Numbered from the stretch's first letter, positions 40,301 through 64,000 are shown. The stretch is 64,000 nt of DNA from Paralichthys olivaceus (GCF_024713975.1 NC_091094.1:15719001-15783000), one strand, 5' to 3'. Notes: generated by a model not told the origin, from the letters alone. Numbers and translations: made by a program.

Positions 40301-41240
40301 ATGAATATTTGAAAACTCCACTGGATAATACAAGAGAACAAATCATGGAGTCTTCATTAGAGTATGAAAATTGCAAACTTTAAAAAACTTTGTGTAAACC
40401 TTTGACAGGTTATATTTATCATCCAGTTGAGTGAGTTTTTTTCTTTGGCTTAATGTTTGTCATGGTTAGCTTCTTCTCAAGCAGAAAACTAATAAACGAA
40501 TGTATCAAACAACACAAATGGAGAAGGCCCAAAGAGCTGACACAGGTTGAGATAGAATGTAAGTGTTAAAGGTAGCTAAATATACGTTTTCCTTTTATTT
40601 GGGTAATGGTGGTTTAAACAGTTCAAGTATAAAGTTTGACCAAGACCAGGTTCTTGGACCTCCTGATAGAATCACAGGACATGATCAGTTTCACATACTA
40701 GTTACACCCATGGTTAATATAACGTAATCAATTCTAGATTCAGAGGCATTTTTTCCAAACCTGGGATTTTCTTTTTACATTATAATGAACAAATTTGTCT
40801 GAAGAACCAAACTCCACATAATGACACAGAATTTCCTTCTCTCTCTGGTGCTGCCTGTAATTAAAAGACACTTTTATGTGCAACCACCTGCAAATAATAC
40901 ACAACTCATGATGCACACAATTATCAGAGGATGAGATCCAGAATTGATTGAGTTTAATAGATTTGCACCTTCCAGTATAATCAGGAGTCATATAAAAGCT
41001 GTTTCACATATTTTTACAGTATATAATTAAAATGTAAAAAAGAAAAACATTTGTACTTTAATACAGTAATTAAAGGCAGTAATTAAATCAGTTTTGCACA
41101 AACAACTAATGGATTTTTTTGAATCACTCATTAAACACTAAAATCTGACAAAGCTAATTGATGAGCTACTTTTAACCAGAGAAAAACAAAGCTGACAGTT
41201 ATTTGGTGAACGGACATGACAATGAAATTGTGAGATGTTC
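37339..41240. other. Intergenic region between convergent spryd3 and lima1 (3' UTRs)
   Basis: No coding sequence seen. Plus-strand AATAAA signals at 37406-37411 and 37676-37681 could end spryd3. A minus-strand signal (TTTATT at 40594-40599) could end lima1, about 640 bases after its stop. A hAT-like element lies at 38413-38673. The rest is AT-rich and unremarkable. Confidence 0.5.
38413..38673. mobile_element. Small element with TAGGGCTGG inverted ends
   Basis: Left end tagggctggacaatat, right end ttacccagcccta, so the outer nine bases are perfectly inverted. acaaat occurs immediately outside each end (38408-38413 and 38673-38678) as a likely target duplication. It has no coding capacity. 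The class is possibly hAT-like, although hAT duplications are usually 8 bp. Confidence 0.55.
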
Positions 41241-51780
<10,540 letters not shown>

Positions 51781-54304
51781 CTCTGCTAACTACCCAAGTA
51801 CCTGAAACACAAACACGATGGGATATGTGTTATAACACCTGTTGCTCCTCTCCACTTGGAAAGCATCCCCCATACATTTACTCTGACAAAACCTTCAGAA
51901 AACTGCAACTTGTCATCTACCAGCTATGTTTTAGGCCAATGGAGACCACCTTGGTGACGGTAATTTGTGGTAACGATAGACAAGACTTGCACAGACAAAG
52001 AAGCCCTTGTTCAAATAGATAAGAAGAACTATAACCTATCATAACATGTACAGACTCTTCAGGAGGTCAGTACCAGAGTCCAGGTTAGTGCATGAAGAGA
52101 AACCGTCTGCTCACTGTGATCACTGATTTACAAGTTTATAACACGCTCTCTGTCAGTTTATCTCTTGTCACTCTCCCAGTGCCCGACAATACATACCAAA
52201 GAGTATGTGTGTGTATTTGTGCTCATGCAGTTATGCATACAAAGACCAGCGTGTTCAAACCTGTGCCGAAGTTTGTGTCGCTTCACTGCAAACCACTGAG
52301 CTGAGGGTGAGCACATAATCACAAGAGGACAAATTCGCCAGGGGCAACATTCACAGACGACCAAAGAGTATCACAACACAAACACACATATCATATTTAA
52401 TAAACTCAAACAAACATTTAAATAAGTGCTACTGAGACACGATGATTCAGATTCTGTGTCTGGAAGGTCATTACGTCAGGGCATGAATCCCTCAGAAGTG
52501 CCAGTTATGACCTGTTGTTTAAATGGCCGCTGTTTACAGCTGATAGACCTGATAATCATTCCTCTTGCTATGTCGGCTTTTTCACTCAGCCACATCAATT
52601 ACATCATCCCTAAGACGCAGAGCGATACTGGTGACAAGTGGTGTGAGGACTTTGGACTGAGCTGAACTGAATTTCAACATAACCCAGATTCGAAACACAG
52701 ATCACAGATCACAGATCAGTCAAATACAACTACATTTCTGACTGTGTTGCCTGCAGACTTATACAATCAGATTAAATACCATAGATACATATTACATACA
52801 TACATATTCACATTTGTTATATATAATATATATAATTATATATAATATGTGATTACTCAGTGTTTTTTCGTGATGTGCACAGGCAAAGGTTAACAAAATA
52901 AAACGCCACATTCAACACAACAATGAAGCAAGCGCTTTGTATGTCCAAGTAGCCTGAGGCTAATTACTGTAGCTACAGGTTTTGAAGCCCGACAGGCAAG
53001 TTGGTTCACCTTGTCAATTATCAGTTGTGTGTTGTTGTATGTGTTATTGAATAGAAGCCTGGATTGAAGCACAACAACACTGTAACTTGATGGACATGCT
53101 GAAAACACAATTTATTAGTTGGCTCCTCCTTTCTACCATGTAGGTCTTTTCTATGGACATTAGAAGGTTGGAGCCTATCCCTCTACACAAAAGTCAGGGT
53201 CACACCCTGGACAGGTCACTGGTGCGTCATGGGAGAAACAAAGGTAAGCTGAGTTTTGCATTGCCATTACGCCTGTTTTGCATATCCTCAAACCGCAGAC
53301 AGTTGAAGAAACCAGCTGATAACCAGTAACCAGAGATATCATCTGAAAATCAGCAGCACACAACATGAATTTCACTCGTAGTAGGATAAAATAGGCTGGG
53401 GCCATAGCATGATTTACCTGAATGTAAAAATAATCATGCTTTACATTCATTTCAGACTTTCTTTTGTTTGACCTAGTTTGGAAATCTGAGATTAAACAAA
53501 CAAAATTGTCTTTACATTATTTTAGAGGGAATACATTTTACCAGGTTTAACATAGGCGGACCACCCTCACTGAACTGAAACATGAGCTTTTGAAATCTGA
53601 TCATCAAGGCGTCATCATTTAGTTTGATCTCCATCACTTGTTTAACAGTGAAAGGTGGACAGTGACCTTCAAACCCTCACTTTAATTCAAGTCCTCCTTG
53701 ACTACAAGTTACCACAACATGGCTGAAGACAGTGTGACTCATCAGAAGGTAACCATCATAAATGATTTAAACCTAAGACGCAATTATCTTTTAAAACAAA
53801 AGCAATATAAAGTTGTTAATATGCAGATGACCGAGCTTGAGCTGGAGACTCGATACCGCAGCAAAGGGACATGACTGTGATAAAGAGTCTTATTTGAGGA
53901 CCTTCAATTACAGGTGTACAACGCTGTATTTGATTGGTTGGATTTGAGGCATCAGGGAAAAGCAAAAGACAAACTACACAGACACACATTTACTGTCAAA
54001 TTCGATTTTGTAAAGTAAAATAAATTCGGTTTTTCACTCCTGGTTCGAAAGAGACAACAGGAGTTGAAGACAAACTCAGCCGCAGATAGTTTGACATCGA
54101 TTTGTTCCGAAGAGACACAGAGTTCTTTGCGCACCAGAACTTACTGCGCACGTGTGTTAGTCTAACAAAAGCAACACTTTAATTCAATTAACCAAGAACT
54201 TTGTTAACTTTTGTGAAAAAACATTAAATCTTGTATTTTCCGAATAAGCTTATCTGGAGACACTTGCGCTTGTTTTTCGTGTCCTTGCTCGAGCGTTGTC
54301 TTAC

Positions 54305-54430
54305 CTGTGCTCACTTCCGTTGAGTCGCTCCTTGTGCGGACACCTGACACTCACTGCGTCACCGCCCGGAGTCTGCAGAACCTGCACCCGAGGGGGCGGG
54401 CCGACCGCAAAGGTGTGATGGGAGTGGACG
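54305..54430 (-). promoter_or_regulatory. lima1 non-coding first exon and promoter
   Basis: On the minus strand gaagtgagcacag|gtaagac gives a good donor at 54305/54304. The surrounding sequence is GC-rich (gggggcgggccgaccgc at 54391-54407). It would splice to the acceptor at 51801, about 20 bases before the ATG. Inferred from signals. Confidence 0.5.
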
Positions 54431-54540
54431 AGCCAGGTCATGTGATCTCATGGGCCAATGACCTCAGGGTATTACGTTACCCCCCCTCCCACCACCACCC
54501 ACCTGTGTAAATGAGTGTGGGTGTGCTGGCTTGTGTGTGC

Positions 54541-54790
54541 GTGGGTTCCTGTACTTATATCATTGTGAGGACCATTCTCAGCATAGACCCGACAGAGTGA
54601 CGTCATTCTTGGAAAGTGAGGACATTTTGACTGGTCCTTTGTTTTTCTCAGGGCTGTCTGAGGGCTAAGACTTGGTTTCAGGGTCAGGGTTAGGCTTTTA
54701 GTGTGGATGGTTAAGGTTAGGGTAAGAGGCTAGGGAATGGATTTAGATGGCCAATGAGTGTCCTCACTAAGATAGAAGTACAAACGTGTG
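54541..54790 (+). repeat. Dispersed repeat F, copy 2
   Basis: Begins ttcctgtacttatatcattg and then tgaggaccatt. It ends gtgtcctcactaagatagaa and is followed by a GT-rich run. It is the reverse orientation of the copy at 49536. The internal gggtcagggttaggct arises from the repeat itself. Confidence 0.65.
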
Positions 54791-55915
54791 TGTGTTTGTG
54801 TGTGTTGGAGCGCACGTCCAACTAAATTCCTCAGAACAGACGATACCTATTTACTTTGCTCGTGTCTGTGTGTGTGTGTTGTAGTTGTAGACAGTACCTA
54901 TTCTACTAATGGTGCTCTCAAGTTAATCTGTCTTATTGGTAAATATCACAAACATAAACCCAGAGTGCTAAAAAAGAAAATCCCATTATATTCTCTAAGG
55001 TTTTGGGGGAAATACTCTGTAATGATGTCACATATGACATGTCTGATACACTTTATAATTACAAAAGGTCAATGTCATGTTTCTTTTTATAATGGCATGT
55101 TTGTTTTCTTCTATATATGGTGAAAGCTTTTCTCAATTTAAAAAAAGAAGAAGAACAACAACAACAAGAAAACCAAAAAAAAAGGAGACAGATAACTATC
55201 AAGTCAGGTGTCTGAGATTTAGACATGCCTGGCTAATGCCACAGCACATGACAAGTGGCATTTGTGCTGGCATTTGTGGTGACATCTGATTTATGATTTA
55301 CAACTATGTGGCATTTACATTGTAAATCTTAGCTTGGTAAGTTCCTTGATAACTGGACAATTGACAATAACACCTTTATTAGATCTAGCAGCATTAACTG
55401 TAGCTGGATATAAAAAAAGATTATCCTGGGGCACGGTAAGTTCGATGTTTGCATTACATTTGCCTTCTAAGTAAGACCAACTGGATGGCGTAATGAAAAG
55501 GCAGCTCCTGAGACCTTGCTTCATGCTCCAGCGTTGACCTGCTCGGGAGCCCTTGAACATGGCGGAGTATGTTTTCTCAGACAGCCCCAGGCTCTGGCAG
55601 TGAAGTGAAGTGATCGCTCTGAACTTTTGCCAACAGCAGTGTTTAAGTCAGTAGCAGTGTGCTTCAGGAATGAGTTTTTCAAATTCAAAGTTGCACTATA
55701 TGCCCCAGCTGGCCAAGAGACCACACATTTATCAAGCTTTCTGCTAAACTAAATGTAAGAATACCTTTGTCATGTTGATAAACTAAAAGGGGTATTTTTG
55801 TTCATCTTAAGTTGCTCACTTAAATACAACTTATAAGAAAATAGATTTCTTTTCACTTGAAAATAAATCATTGATATTTTAATAATAATAACGGGTGAAT
55901 ACGCAGGGTCATTTT

Positions 55916-55978
55916 ATGGACTGATCAGTCTATGACTGATAGACTGAGTACATCAACGTCTATGACTGATCAGTCCAT
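55916..55978. repeat. Perfect 15-bp inverted repeat
   Basis: ATGGACTGATCAGTC at 55916-55930 and its exact reverse complement at 55964-55978. Each arm contains the palindrome ACTGATCAGT. The 33-base spacer repeats part of the arm (ctatgactgat). Confidence 0.9.
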
Positions 55979-56721
55979 TACCAAAGTTAGAATTATCAAT
56001 ATACTTATTTTATTGTCTTTTTAGATGAATGGTGTATAGATTTTAGGCCTATGAAGATTGAAAAAGCCCATTTAGAAAGTCATTATTTATCAGAATCAGA
56101 ATCAGAATTCCTTTATTGTCCCAAGATTGAGAAATTAACAGCATTGCAACAGCAAGATAATCAACAAATGTATCTATAATCTTTATAAAAGAAACACACC
56201 AGATAATCAATAACAATACTAAACAAATCCTGAAGATTTTCCCCGCAAGGTTTAGTAACAAAGAGGTAAATACAATTCATTCCCTGCCTCTCTTAATCCA
56301 CAAAATTGCACAACCTGTTTTCCTAAGTGATGATTTTAAATCTACCAACATCAAGGAAAAGTATTCATGTTCTCAACTGTTCACTAAAGACCTTTGACTC
56401 GTCGATACAAATGCCAAAAGTGTGCTTGATGTCAATATATGTTTGTAAGTTTGGTTCTAACATGATATCTTAGTATAGTTTTGAAGATCTAAGGACATTA
56501 GGCACATAAGCAATTACCGAGCGCATCAACGTAAGTGACATTGTTTATCACGACAGATTCTCCAGTTCGGGATTCTTTGTACTGAGTTGAGCTTCATCGA
56601 ACTTTTAATTAGCAGGTGAACAGCTCTTTGTTCTTCGTGGCTTCAGGGTTCTATGGACTGAAACACTTTGACAGTTACAGAAAGAAAGCTGCAACAAGCA
56701 TCTGCACAGGCCAAGCAAACA

Positions 56722-56899
56722 GAATGGCCACTGTGTAAACATACAGTATTTAAATATAAAGTCCCATTCTAGGGTAAAAAAACAACAATTCTTACAATTT
56801 AGATGAAACACACAAGTGAAAAAAAACCTACGATTATTTTATATTCAATTTCTGCCAATAGATCCCTTTCACCTAAATCCTACACAGTGAACTTTTAAT
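56722..56899 (-). mobile_element. MITE family A, copy 5 (truncated)
   Basis: Retains the segment acaatttagatgaaacacac through tctgccaatagatccctttc to tacacagtgaacttttaa, in the same orientation as the copy at 14631. The other half is missing. Confidence 0.7.
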
Positions 56900-57339
56900 A
56901 AAGAGGGTGCTTGTTGTTTGGTTTCATGCAAACATGCAAATGAAGCAAGACAGGAAAAACAGATGATGCACAGGGCATTGTACAGTCAAAATAACAATGA
57001 CGTCATCTCCAGTTTAACAGCAGCTTGACAGGAGCTCTATCATGTTATTTATCATATTGGAATAAAAAAAAAAGTGGCTGCGATATAATCAGTCACATGC
57101 TTAGATCATTATCATTTATTACAGAACACATGTGCTGCGGGTTGTGAGCACCACTGTTAACACGTCCATGATGTGCACGTCCCTGGTTTCTGTCATTGTA
57201 AGTGTGCCCACTCCTTCCTCTTCAGTCGTCGTCTGCTGCAAACTGCGAGAGGCCAGCGCTGCTGCAAACACACACATCTCATTCGAGTGGGCGTTAAACC
57301 TTTACCACAGCACACACATGGATTAACGACATTTTTTTC

Positions 57340-58327
57340 TCCCCCTCTTCGCTCCATTAAGCGAGGCTCTGTGTTTCCCGGGGAGCTGACAGCAGAAGAT
57401 GAGCCTTTTCTCTCCGCTGGAGGAGGCTTCGCTGCTGCCGTGTGGGGGAGTGGGCAACATCCTGTGGCGTTTCCTGTGTTTGTAAACTAGACGCTGCTGA
57501 AAAACGTCGGAGGTGTGAAGCTAAAAGGTAGATACACACACGTCTGTTCGTCTCTTTCATCGATGCTCTGTGAGTTTTAATTGTGCATTCGGTTGCCCGT
57601 TATCCCGAGAGTGTTATTCATGTGAAGATCATGCTCAGGATGGCAGCGTGGAGGGTTTTCCACCGAATATTACAGCGTCTACGTTAGCCTCGGCTAGCCA
57701 GCTAACAAACGATAGCTCGATCGTCGGGACGGGAGGGGGAGGCTCTCGCAGCGACGGCCATCACGAATGTCTTTATCGCTCAATCTCGTCTTCAGCCAGT
57801 TGAGGCTGTGTCTCCAGAGTAGTATCGTGGCGAAAATATAACATCGATGGCGCCCACAAGATATACGCGGATGTGAAACCACCGTATCGTGGCGATAACA
57901 AGGTGGGCGTCGGGGGTTGCTATTTTGCTAGCGCTGTAGTGTTCGAGGGCGCCAGCTAGCAGTTAGCTGATGGCTAGTTGGAGTTAGCCAGCTTGTTCAA
58001 CATCAGCAAGACGGAGGAGAGGGTGGTGGTGGTGGTGCGAAGGCCAGTTCAAGCAGTGCTGAGAAAAATACATAACCACACCGTGAAGGTGTTATTGGTA
58101 TTACCCACGCGACGAAAGCCAATTGAACAACTACACTCGTCTTTCTTTTGATTAGCGTTAGCCAATGTTAGCATTCGCAGTCTATTTTTCTTAGCAACGT
58201 TAGCTCGCTAACCACTGGTCAGAGCACTGTAGCGTTTTACTACACCTCTGTCTATCGTAAACTTTTATTATGGCTCACAGGCCGCAGAGTTAACTTGTGC
58301 CACAGTGGGACTGGAGAACAAACTCAG
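57340..58327 (+). promoter_or_regulatory. CpG-rich promoter and non-coding exon(s) of znf740
   Basis: A CpG-rich block unlike the surrounding AT-rich sequence (for example gatcgtcgggacgggagggg). Possible donors are AAG|gtagat near 57527, AAG|gtgggc at 57902 and CAG|gtaaaa at 58327. Exact first exons cannot be decided by eye. The region is over 2 kb upstream of the first coding exon. Confidence 0.5.
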
Positions 58328-60680
58328 GTAAAACGCACTTTAAAGTATGAAAAGCGACCATGAGTTGGAGCCAAGTGTCACCGAGGAACGTTACATTAAT
58401 GGCCTACTCGTAACAGGCTAGTTAACAAACCCCATGTCAGAATGAAAAAGCAGGTTAGCATGGCTGCAGAACGCTTGCTCAGGTTTTGCAGAGGAACGAC
58501 CACAGTCAATCTCAGATCCTGGGCTCGCACATGGTAGAAAGTGTGAATTCATAAAAAAAACCACCCTAAACATAACTCACGAATTCAATACTCTGCAAAC
58601 CAATACAGACATCCCAACGTTTTTTAAATAATAAATAGATTACACGTTGTTTCTATGTTTCCTCAGTTCTGAATTTATTTTTCAGTAGACACTAGTTTAA
58701 TTCATGAATATTACTTTTAAGTGTTTTGGTTGTTCTTATGTCTTTTTTGTTCAGTTGAGAATTCTTCTGAAATGTTAACGTTCATTCTTTCTTTCTCATT
58801 TTCAAATTTCATTTTGTGTCCATTGTGTCAAATAGTTGCTCGTATAATGTTTTACTCGGTTTGAAAGCTGCTTATTGAGCACAGACAGACCTTCCACACC
58901 ACAAGAGAAGCACTATGTAGGTTTTTGTGTATAGACAGAATTTGTTTGGATTCTGCTGTGCAAACTAGTTGGAAAACAAATTAATAGTTGTTAGGTGTAT
59001 TATCACATCATAATAAATAGAACTTTGAGCTGCATGGAATATTCATTTGCTTTAATGATCTAGGTTTGTTATCATTCAAGGGGAGAAATTTGCTTTTTTT
59101 CAAGGTGGATTCCTGGAAGCACAATTGGATTATGTTTACATCTTTTTAATTTTTTCAGTTTTCAGTGTGGTTTTAAATTGTAGGCCGTAGATGGCCCCTC
59201 TTTAAACTATGAGAACACAACAATTATACAGAATTTAAGATTAGCCAAAAGCAATAATCATTTAAAATAGGAAACATGAGCAAATGATTTGTAATGCAAT
59301 CATTTTATAAGGGTATATTAAATATTGTTACAAGTACTTCTGCACGTTTAATCTACGGTTCTTACCTGGTTTGTGACATGATGACTTGTATTTTTTATTT
59401 TAGAAAATTCACCAATACCCACTAACATCGGCTTTTGTGTTCAGTGGGCAAGGGTGCAGTCAGCTTTCATTCTCGAGTCAACTGACTACAATAGTTACAG
59501 GTATTGATCCGCTCTAACTCCAATTGAAACATACATATTTTTAGTCTTTTCTGGTGCAATGACTAGTCTGGGCCCCATTGTCAACAATAGCTATCATGCA
59601 ATGAAAGCTTGTCCCAGCCACAAATTCCGTCTGCTTCCAGCTCGCCATTCAAGCAACATGGTTCTGTACACATTGAGTTTGAAGAGACCAAAGATTAATT
59701 AAAAGTAGCCTCCATAACATAGTCACTGGCGCCTATGCTGTTTTCTATTGCTCTCTAACTCTGTTTTCAGGCATGTTGACGTTGAAAATGACCTGAGTAA
59801 AAAACAAACAAAAAGAAAGGAGCTACTTGCGTAAAATGTAAATAATATTTAATATTTGTTAAATTTGCATGTATAGCGGCTACACAGAAGCAAATTATTA
59901 TGGAAGTTCATCAATTGCTTACCATGGTCAACCAGGATAGCTTTAAAAGAGAGCAAAAAGCATGCTGCAAAAGCAGTATAAAGTATCATTGAGCTAATAT
60001 GGGCAGTTAGTAAACACTGTCAGTTTTTTAAGGTAAGTATTCATAATTGTATGTAAAAAAAAACAAAACAAAAAAAAAACTTCTCTCCTGACATGGTTAT
60101 GTGGATTGTGAAGAATATTCATGCCTTTTATGTTTTCAATGTTTAAACTTCATTGTGAAAATTAACCATCCTAACTGGAGTTAATGAAACGTGTAATGAT
60201 GAAGACAGTGAGTGATGCTGTTGTGATTTAATGTTTGTCTGTTTCATCCACATCCTCCTCCTTCCTCAGCTTTAATGCTAGATGAGTGAGGTGGGTGTGG
60301 ATTCCCACCAGCCCGACCATCCTGATTGACGGATCTCTGGATGACCTTGTCCCCACCCCTGTCCCTGCGCTCACATACACCACAGCAATGTCACATCTGC
60401 CCAGCAGCTCAGTCCGCGACCATATGAAATGGGTTTGTTTTGAAATCACCAAAGTGGTTACAATTAACTTTATCTGCAGTCTTGTGTCACTCAGGATGTT
60501 GTCGTTGATGACTAGCTTGTTAAATGCCATGTAACTGGTGGTATTGTTGAAGATGCAGATAAATTCAAATTGCAGACTGTTATTACATGTTTGATACAGT
60601 TGGTAATGTGTTTTTGTTTTTTGTTGTTTTATTATCTTTCGTAGGCGGGGCTGCTTGGCTGCGAAGCTGTCCTCTCCAGC

Positions 60681-62618
60681 ATGGCCCTGATGCAGGCCAG
60701 CTCCATGGCGGCTCCGCCCAAAAAAATGATGGCTCCACTTGGCCATGTACCACAGCAGAGAGAGGGACCTGACCGTGGTCCCCAGAGCCACATGATCCTC
60801 CCCTCTGGAATGAGCTGTCCACCCCTGGTAAGGACCCATTTTTGAAATGTAGAGTAAAGATAGGGTGGTTATATTCAATACATTGGATCTTGTGAAAGGT
60901 GTAAACACACATGAAAATGTCTTTGTTGGAAAAACTTTCCCTATGAATGTCATGATGATTTTCATATTGATTTTGAGCAGATAAATTGAATGGCATGTAT
61001 ACAACTATTGCACTATACGGCATACTGCAGGGTTGTATGCAATTGTAAAGAGTTACAGCTTTAGAAGCATCACATAGCTCATTGTCCTTATTCTAGAGAA
61101 CAAGGATCCCGGCCCCAACCAGCACAACATATGGCTGACTATTTTAAATCATGTGTTGTTGAAATCAAGATCCTACACTCTTCAGCACTGGTTTCTTCAG
61201 CTGGAAGTGTCAAAAATGCAGACCACAGTGGTTCATTTAAATTTAGACATGTTCAAATTTTAGTTTTTAGTTTTAAAATGAAATGAAATAATAAATAATG
61301 GACTTTTTCTGGCCCTGTAGCTTATCCGGAAGGAAGGTGAATTCCAAGCTCCCCGCCTGCTGGATGAGAAGGAGATGAGAGCCAACGAGGACATGCAGCA
61401 GAAAAAAAAGAACAGGAAATCAGTGACGCCCTGTAAAGTGAGAGAACAAGAAGGAAGGGGAGGGAAGGTCAGTGGGTGCGCTCGCTAAATGGGGAATGGT
61501 CTCTTTTGTGCATATTTATTTTCTCTAATTATTACGTGAAATACGTCTTTAGCTGCTTGCACAAATTTTTGTCAAAGCATTTGACTTTATCGGAGTGCGC
61601 ACGGCACTGAGCCTTCATGTGTGCTCATTTTGTTTGTGGGGGTGGGGGGAGGAGTTCAGGGAAGATGTGGAGGGGGTGGAGGATCTCTGGAGAGGAAAGA
61701 GGGGGAGGGGAGCTGAGTGAAGCAGAGCACAATAACTGCAGTTGTGTGCATAGCAGGGGGAGCAGTAACGTGAGGGCATTAGGCCATTGGAAGAATTGTG
61801 GGGTATTTCTCAATTCAGATGTGAATTTCATGTAGTACAAACTTTGGTGTATTGCTTATCATGTGACAATCAACAGATAATTTGGGGTTGTAGATATTAC
61901 CAAACGTCAAATATATATAAAACATTTGGTGTTCAAAATCTACAGAATGTTGTATGTAATACTGAATATGCACATTTAAATATAAAATAATGTAATTTCA
62001 GAGGAATTTTATTTTCTCATCGGATTCTGAGCAGTTGGGTGGGTGCGTGTGACACGTGTACCAATGTTTTTGTGGTAAAAAGGTCTCTACATTATCTATA
62101 TAAGTGCGTCATCAAGGGGGGGGATTAGGAGCAAATAATAAACCACTATTCTTTACTGTCCTCAGGGCACAGGTGGAGATGAAAACGGTCCATCATCTAA
62201 AGTGCAGAAAAACTTTATTTGTGATCACTGTTATGGAGCTTTTAGGAGCGGATACCACCTGAAGAGACATATCCTCATTCATACAGGTATGGGTCATGAT
62301 CAGAATAATTTGCATTCACAGTTAAGCCAAAAAGCTTTTATTGCTTGAATACATGAGTCATTTGTTGAAAGTGACCCTGAGAGCTTGAGTTGGACTGAAT
62401 CTGGGAGTGTGCAGCTACTGTAAGATTTTGCAATGGCCTGCTTTAAAAACCTTGTTTTGGTAATAGCTTTTGCCCCACAGCTAATTGGTGGTATCTGTGG
62501 GGACTTTGACTAAAACTGGTGCTCTTCGGTTTAGGGGAGAAGCCGTATGCTTGTGCCGTATGTGACATGAGGTTTATTCAGCGTTACCACCTGGAGAGAC
62601 ACAGCCTCATTCACACGG
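60681..62618 (+). CDS. znf740: C2H2 zinc-finger protein, ZNF740-like (5' part of gene)
   Basis: Nuclear DNA-binding protein. There are four coding exons: 60681-60827 (the exon starts at 60645), 61321-61467, 62166-62286 and 62535-62618, with phases consistent. The last ends in phase 1, so the gene continues past 64000. The N-terminal region ([20 protein letters not shown]) is conserved in fish ZNF740 as I recall it. Two C2H2 fingers are visible: [21 protein letters not shown] and [21 protein letters not shown], joined by a TGEKPY linker. The '[15 protein letters not shown]' and 'CDMRFIQ.YHLERH' blocks are the signature of ZNF740. Location near spryd3 and igfbp6 agrees with human 12q13.13. The reading frame is open upstream of the ATG to the acceptor, so an earlier start cannot be excluded. 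The a/b paralogue was not decided. Confidence 0.88.
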
Positions 62619-64000
62619 GTATGCGTCCTTTAACCGTACCCATACAACATAAATCTGACTACCTCTGTAGTCAATGGACAAATGCTCAGGGTTCATTTTG
62701 TCTGTGGACAGTAATTTCCAACAAAGCCACCCCCTAATCCATTCAGACCAAAATATGAAGCACAGTATTTGTTTTACAAAGGTTGGTCCCTCAACACCAA
62801 AATGTTTCTTTCCCCTAAAACAATTCAACACATTATGGTCCAATAGTCCAGAGTCCACTATTAAAAACTCCCCCCTTTTCTCAAAAATATCAGTGCTGTT
62901 GAGCTGTGGTGTCTTTAGAGGGAGGAATTAGCTTTTGTTGTGGTTGTAAAAACCCCTTATTGCAAATTGCAAAGTTCTGATTTGTCTGTGATAACAACTT
63001 TCATCTTCCTCTGCTGATATATATTTATATTGCTTGACACATATTTGACCTTTTATTTTAACTTCTTTAGTTGATAAGTGAAGTAGGAGGTTGTTTGTTA
63101 TTTGGATTTGCATTGTGGATGCAAATGCTGTTGCAAAGATATGAGCTGATACTGTGTTTTCTGTGTGCTGTGCTAACTTTAAAGCATAAAGTTATTCAGG
63201 TTTATAATCCAGCATGTTCCTCCATCCAGCAGTTGCTGCATGCCCCATAAGCACTGTGTGCAGTACAACACTTCACAATGCTGTACACAGAAAGAGGTAA
63301 AATTGTATGACAATTTTGTATCACGATAATAGTGACCAAAATGATCACGATTATCCGTATTATTGTGGTTAGGGATGTCGGAATTCGCCGACTTTACGAT
63401 AACCACCGTTTCATAACTGTAAAAATTGTAAATACTACCTAATCCATCTATGGTGTCCTGCCTCTTGCCGGTCACGTAATTTGTGTTTGCGCTGTTAAAT
63501 CTCTCGCGAGTCACGTTCTGTGTTTGTGTGCTGCGCTTGTTTGTTCCTCTGAAATGTTAGTTGAGAAGATGTAACTGACGTTAAAGCATTATTTCCAATG
63601 CTGGACAAAAAACTCTATCAGAGGAGTTCACAGCGAGAGGAGAAATCCTTTGTTTACTTTCGAGTTCTGACCATCTCTGAAGCAGTGGCTGATACACACA
63701 TCCTCTCTCTTCCTATTAAGCATTATAAATGTATAGAGTTTAATGCTTAATGTTTAATGCCTATACTGAGAGGTAAAAGTATAATCAGGGTAGTAAGAGT
63801 GTGTGCTTGAACCAAAACAATATGCCTATTTACTTTTCACAACTTGTCAACAACTTCCGTCGGGGACCCTTCACAATAAAAGTCCCATACAGATACACTG
63901 CTTATGATGACAGGAAACACAAATTCACTGACCAACCTTCCACAATAAGGCAACTAAATAAAATAGCTTACTTAAATTACTTTTAAATAGCCAAACGTTC
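62619..64000 (+). other. znf740 intron, open at window end
   Basis: No further zinc-finger exon before the window ends. It contains a decayed 'atcacgataatagtgacc' dispersed-repeat fragment at about 63315-63420. The sequence is otherwise unremarkable. Confidence 0.5.

Larger units (their letters stand above)
54431..57340. other. Intergenic region between lima1 and znf740 promoters
   Basis: No gene seen. It contains dispersed repeat F copy 2, a perfect 15-bp inverted repeat (55916-55978) and a truncated MITE A copy (56722-56899). It is otherwise AT-rich. Confidence 0.6.

Noticed and set aside
54670-54740. TTAGGG-like units suggesting an interstitial telomere
   Set aside because: The units are irregular (gggttagg, ggttaaggttagggtaag) and belong to dispersed repeat F, which is present at 49536 too.
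60228-61004. 258-codon open frame on the minus strand
   Set aside because: It runs antisense across a real znf740 exon with correct splice sites and coding phase. Its protein is low in recognisable domains and looks like translated intron.

Overview
This window is nuclear DNA from a bony fish, most likely a percomorph teleost. It is AT-rich and dense in CA/GT microsatellites. It carries short non-autonomous transposons and tRNA-derived SINE fragments of kinds common in teleosts. Its genes are split into many short exons joined by GT-AG introns and encode vertebrate proteins. No prokaryotic, viral or CRISPR features were seen. All homology calls rest on recognising protein families from memory; no database search was run.

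Layout from left to right. 154-4636 (+): the last five coding exons of an AGAP-family Arf GTPase-activating protein, best matched to agap2, with a long 3' UTR running to about 7.4 kb. 9147-14321 (-): a complete ten-exon pip4k2c, convergent with agap2. 16861-18159 (-): a complete four-exon igfbp6 with a TATA box. 22.1-37.3 kb (+): spryd3, with a non-coding first exon in a GC-rich promoter and ten coding exons. 41241-54.4 kb (-): lima1 (EPLIN), nine coding exons plus a distant non-coding first exon. 57.3-64 kb (+): the promoter and first four coding exons of a znf740-type zinc-finger gene that runs off the right edge.

The genes do not form a pathway or operon. They cover Arf-GAP signalling, phosphoinositide kinase activity, IGF binding, a SPRY protein of unknown role, an actin-bundling LIM protein and a transcription factor. 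Their human counterparts all lie on 12q13-q14 but in separate blocks, so the compact order here is a rearranged, shrunken version of that conserved segment.

Between and inside the genes lie at least two clear MITE-like families. One has five copies, three of them full length with TTAA at both ends. There is also a possible hAT-like element, a decayed non-LTR retrotransposon fragment, two tRNA-derived SINE pieces, several unnamed dispersed teleost repeats and long CA/GT tracts. I found no convincing new biological system. The observations most worth checking are: a GC-AG intron in agap2; UG-repeat tracts in place of normal polypyrimidine tracts at two splice acceptors; a stop-free in-frame intron in spryd3; an igfbp6 with a reduced cysteine set and a 23-nt linker exon; the TTAA-flanked MITE family; and several perfect hairpins and one recent 59-bp duplication.
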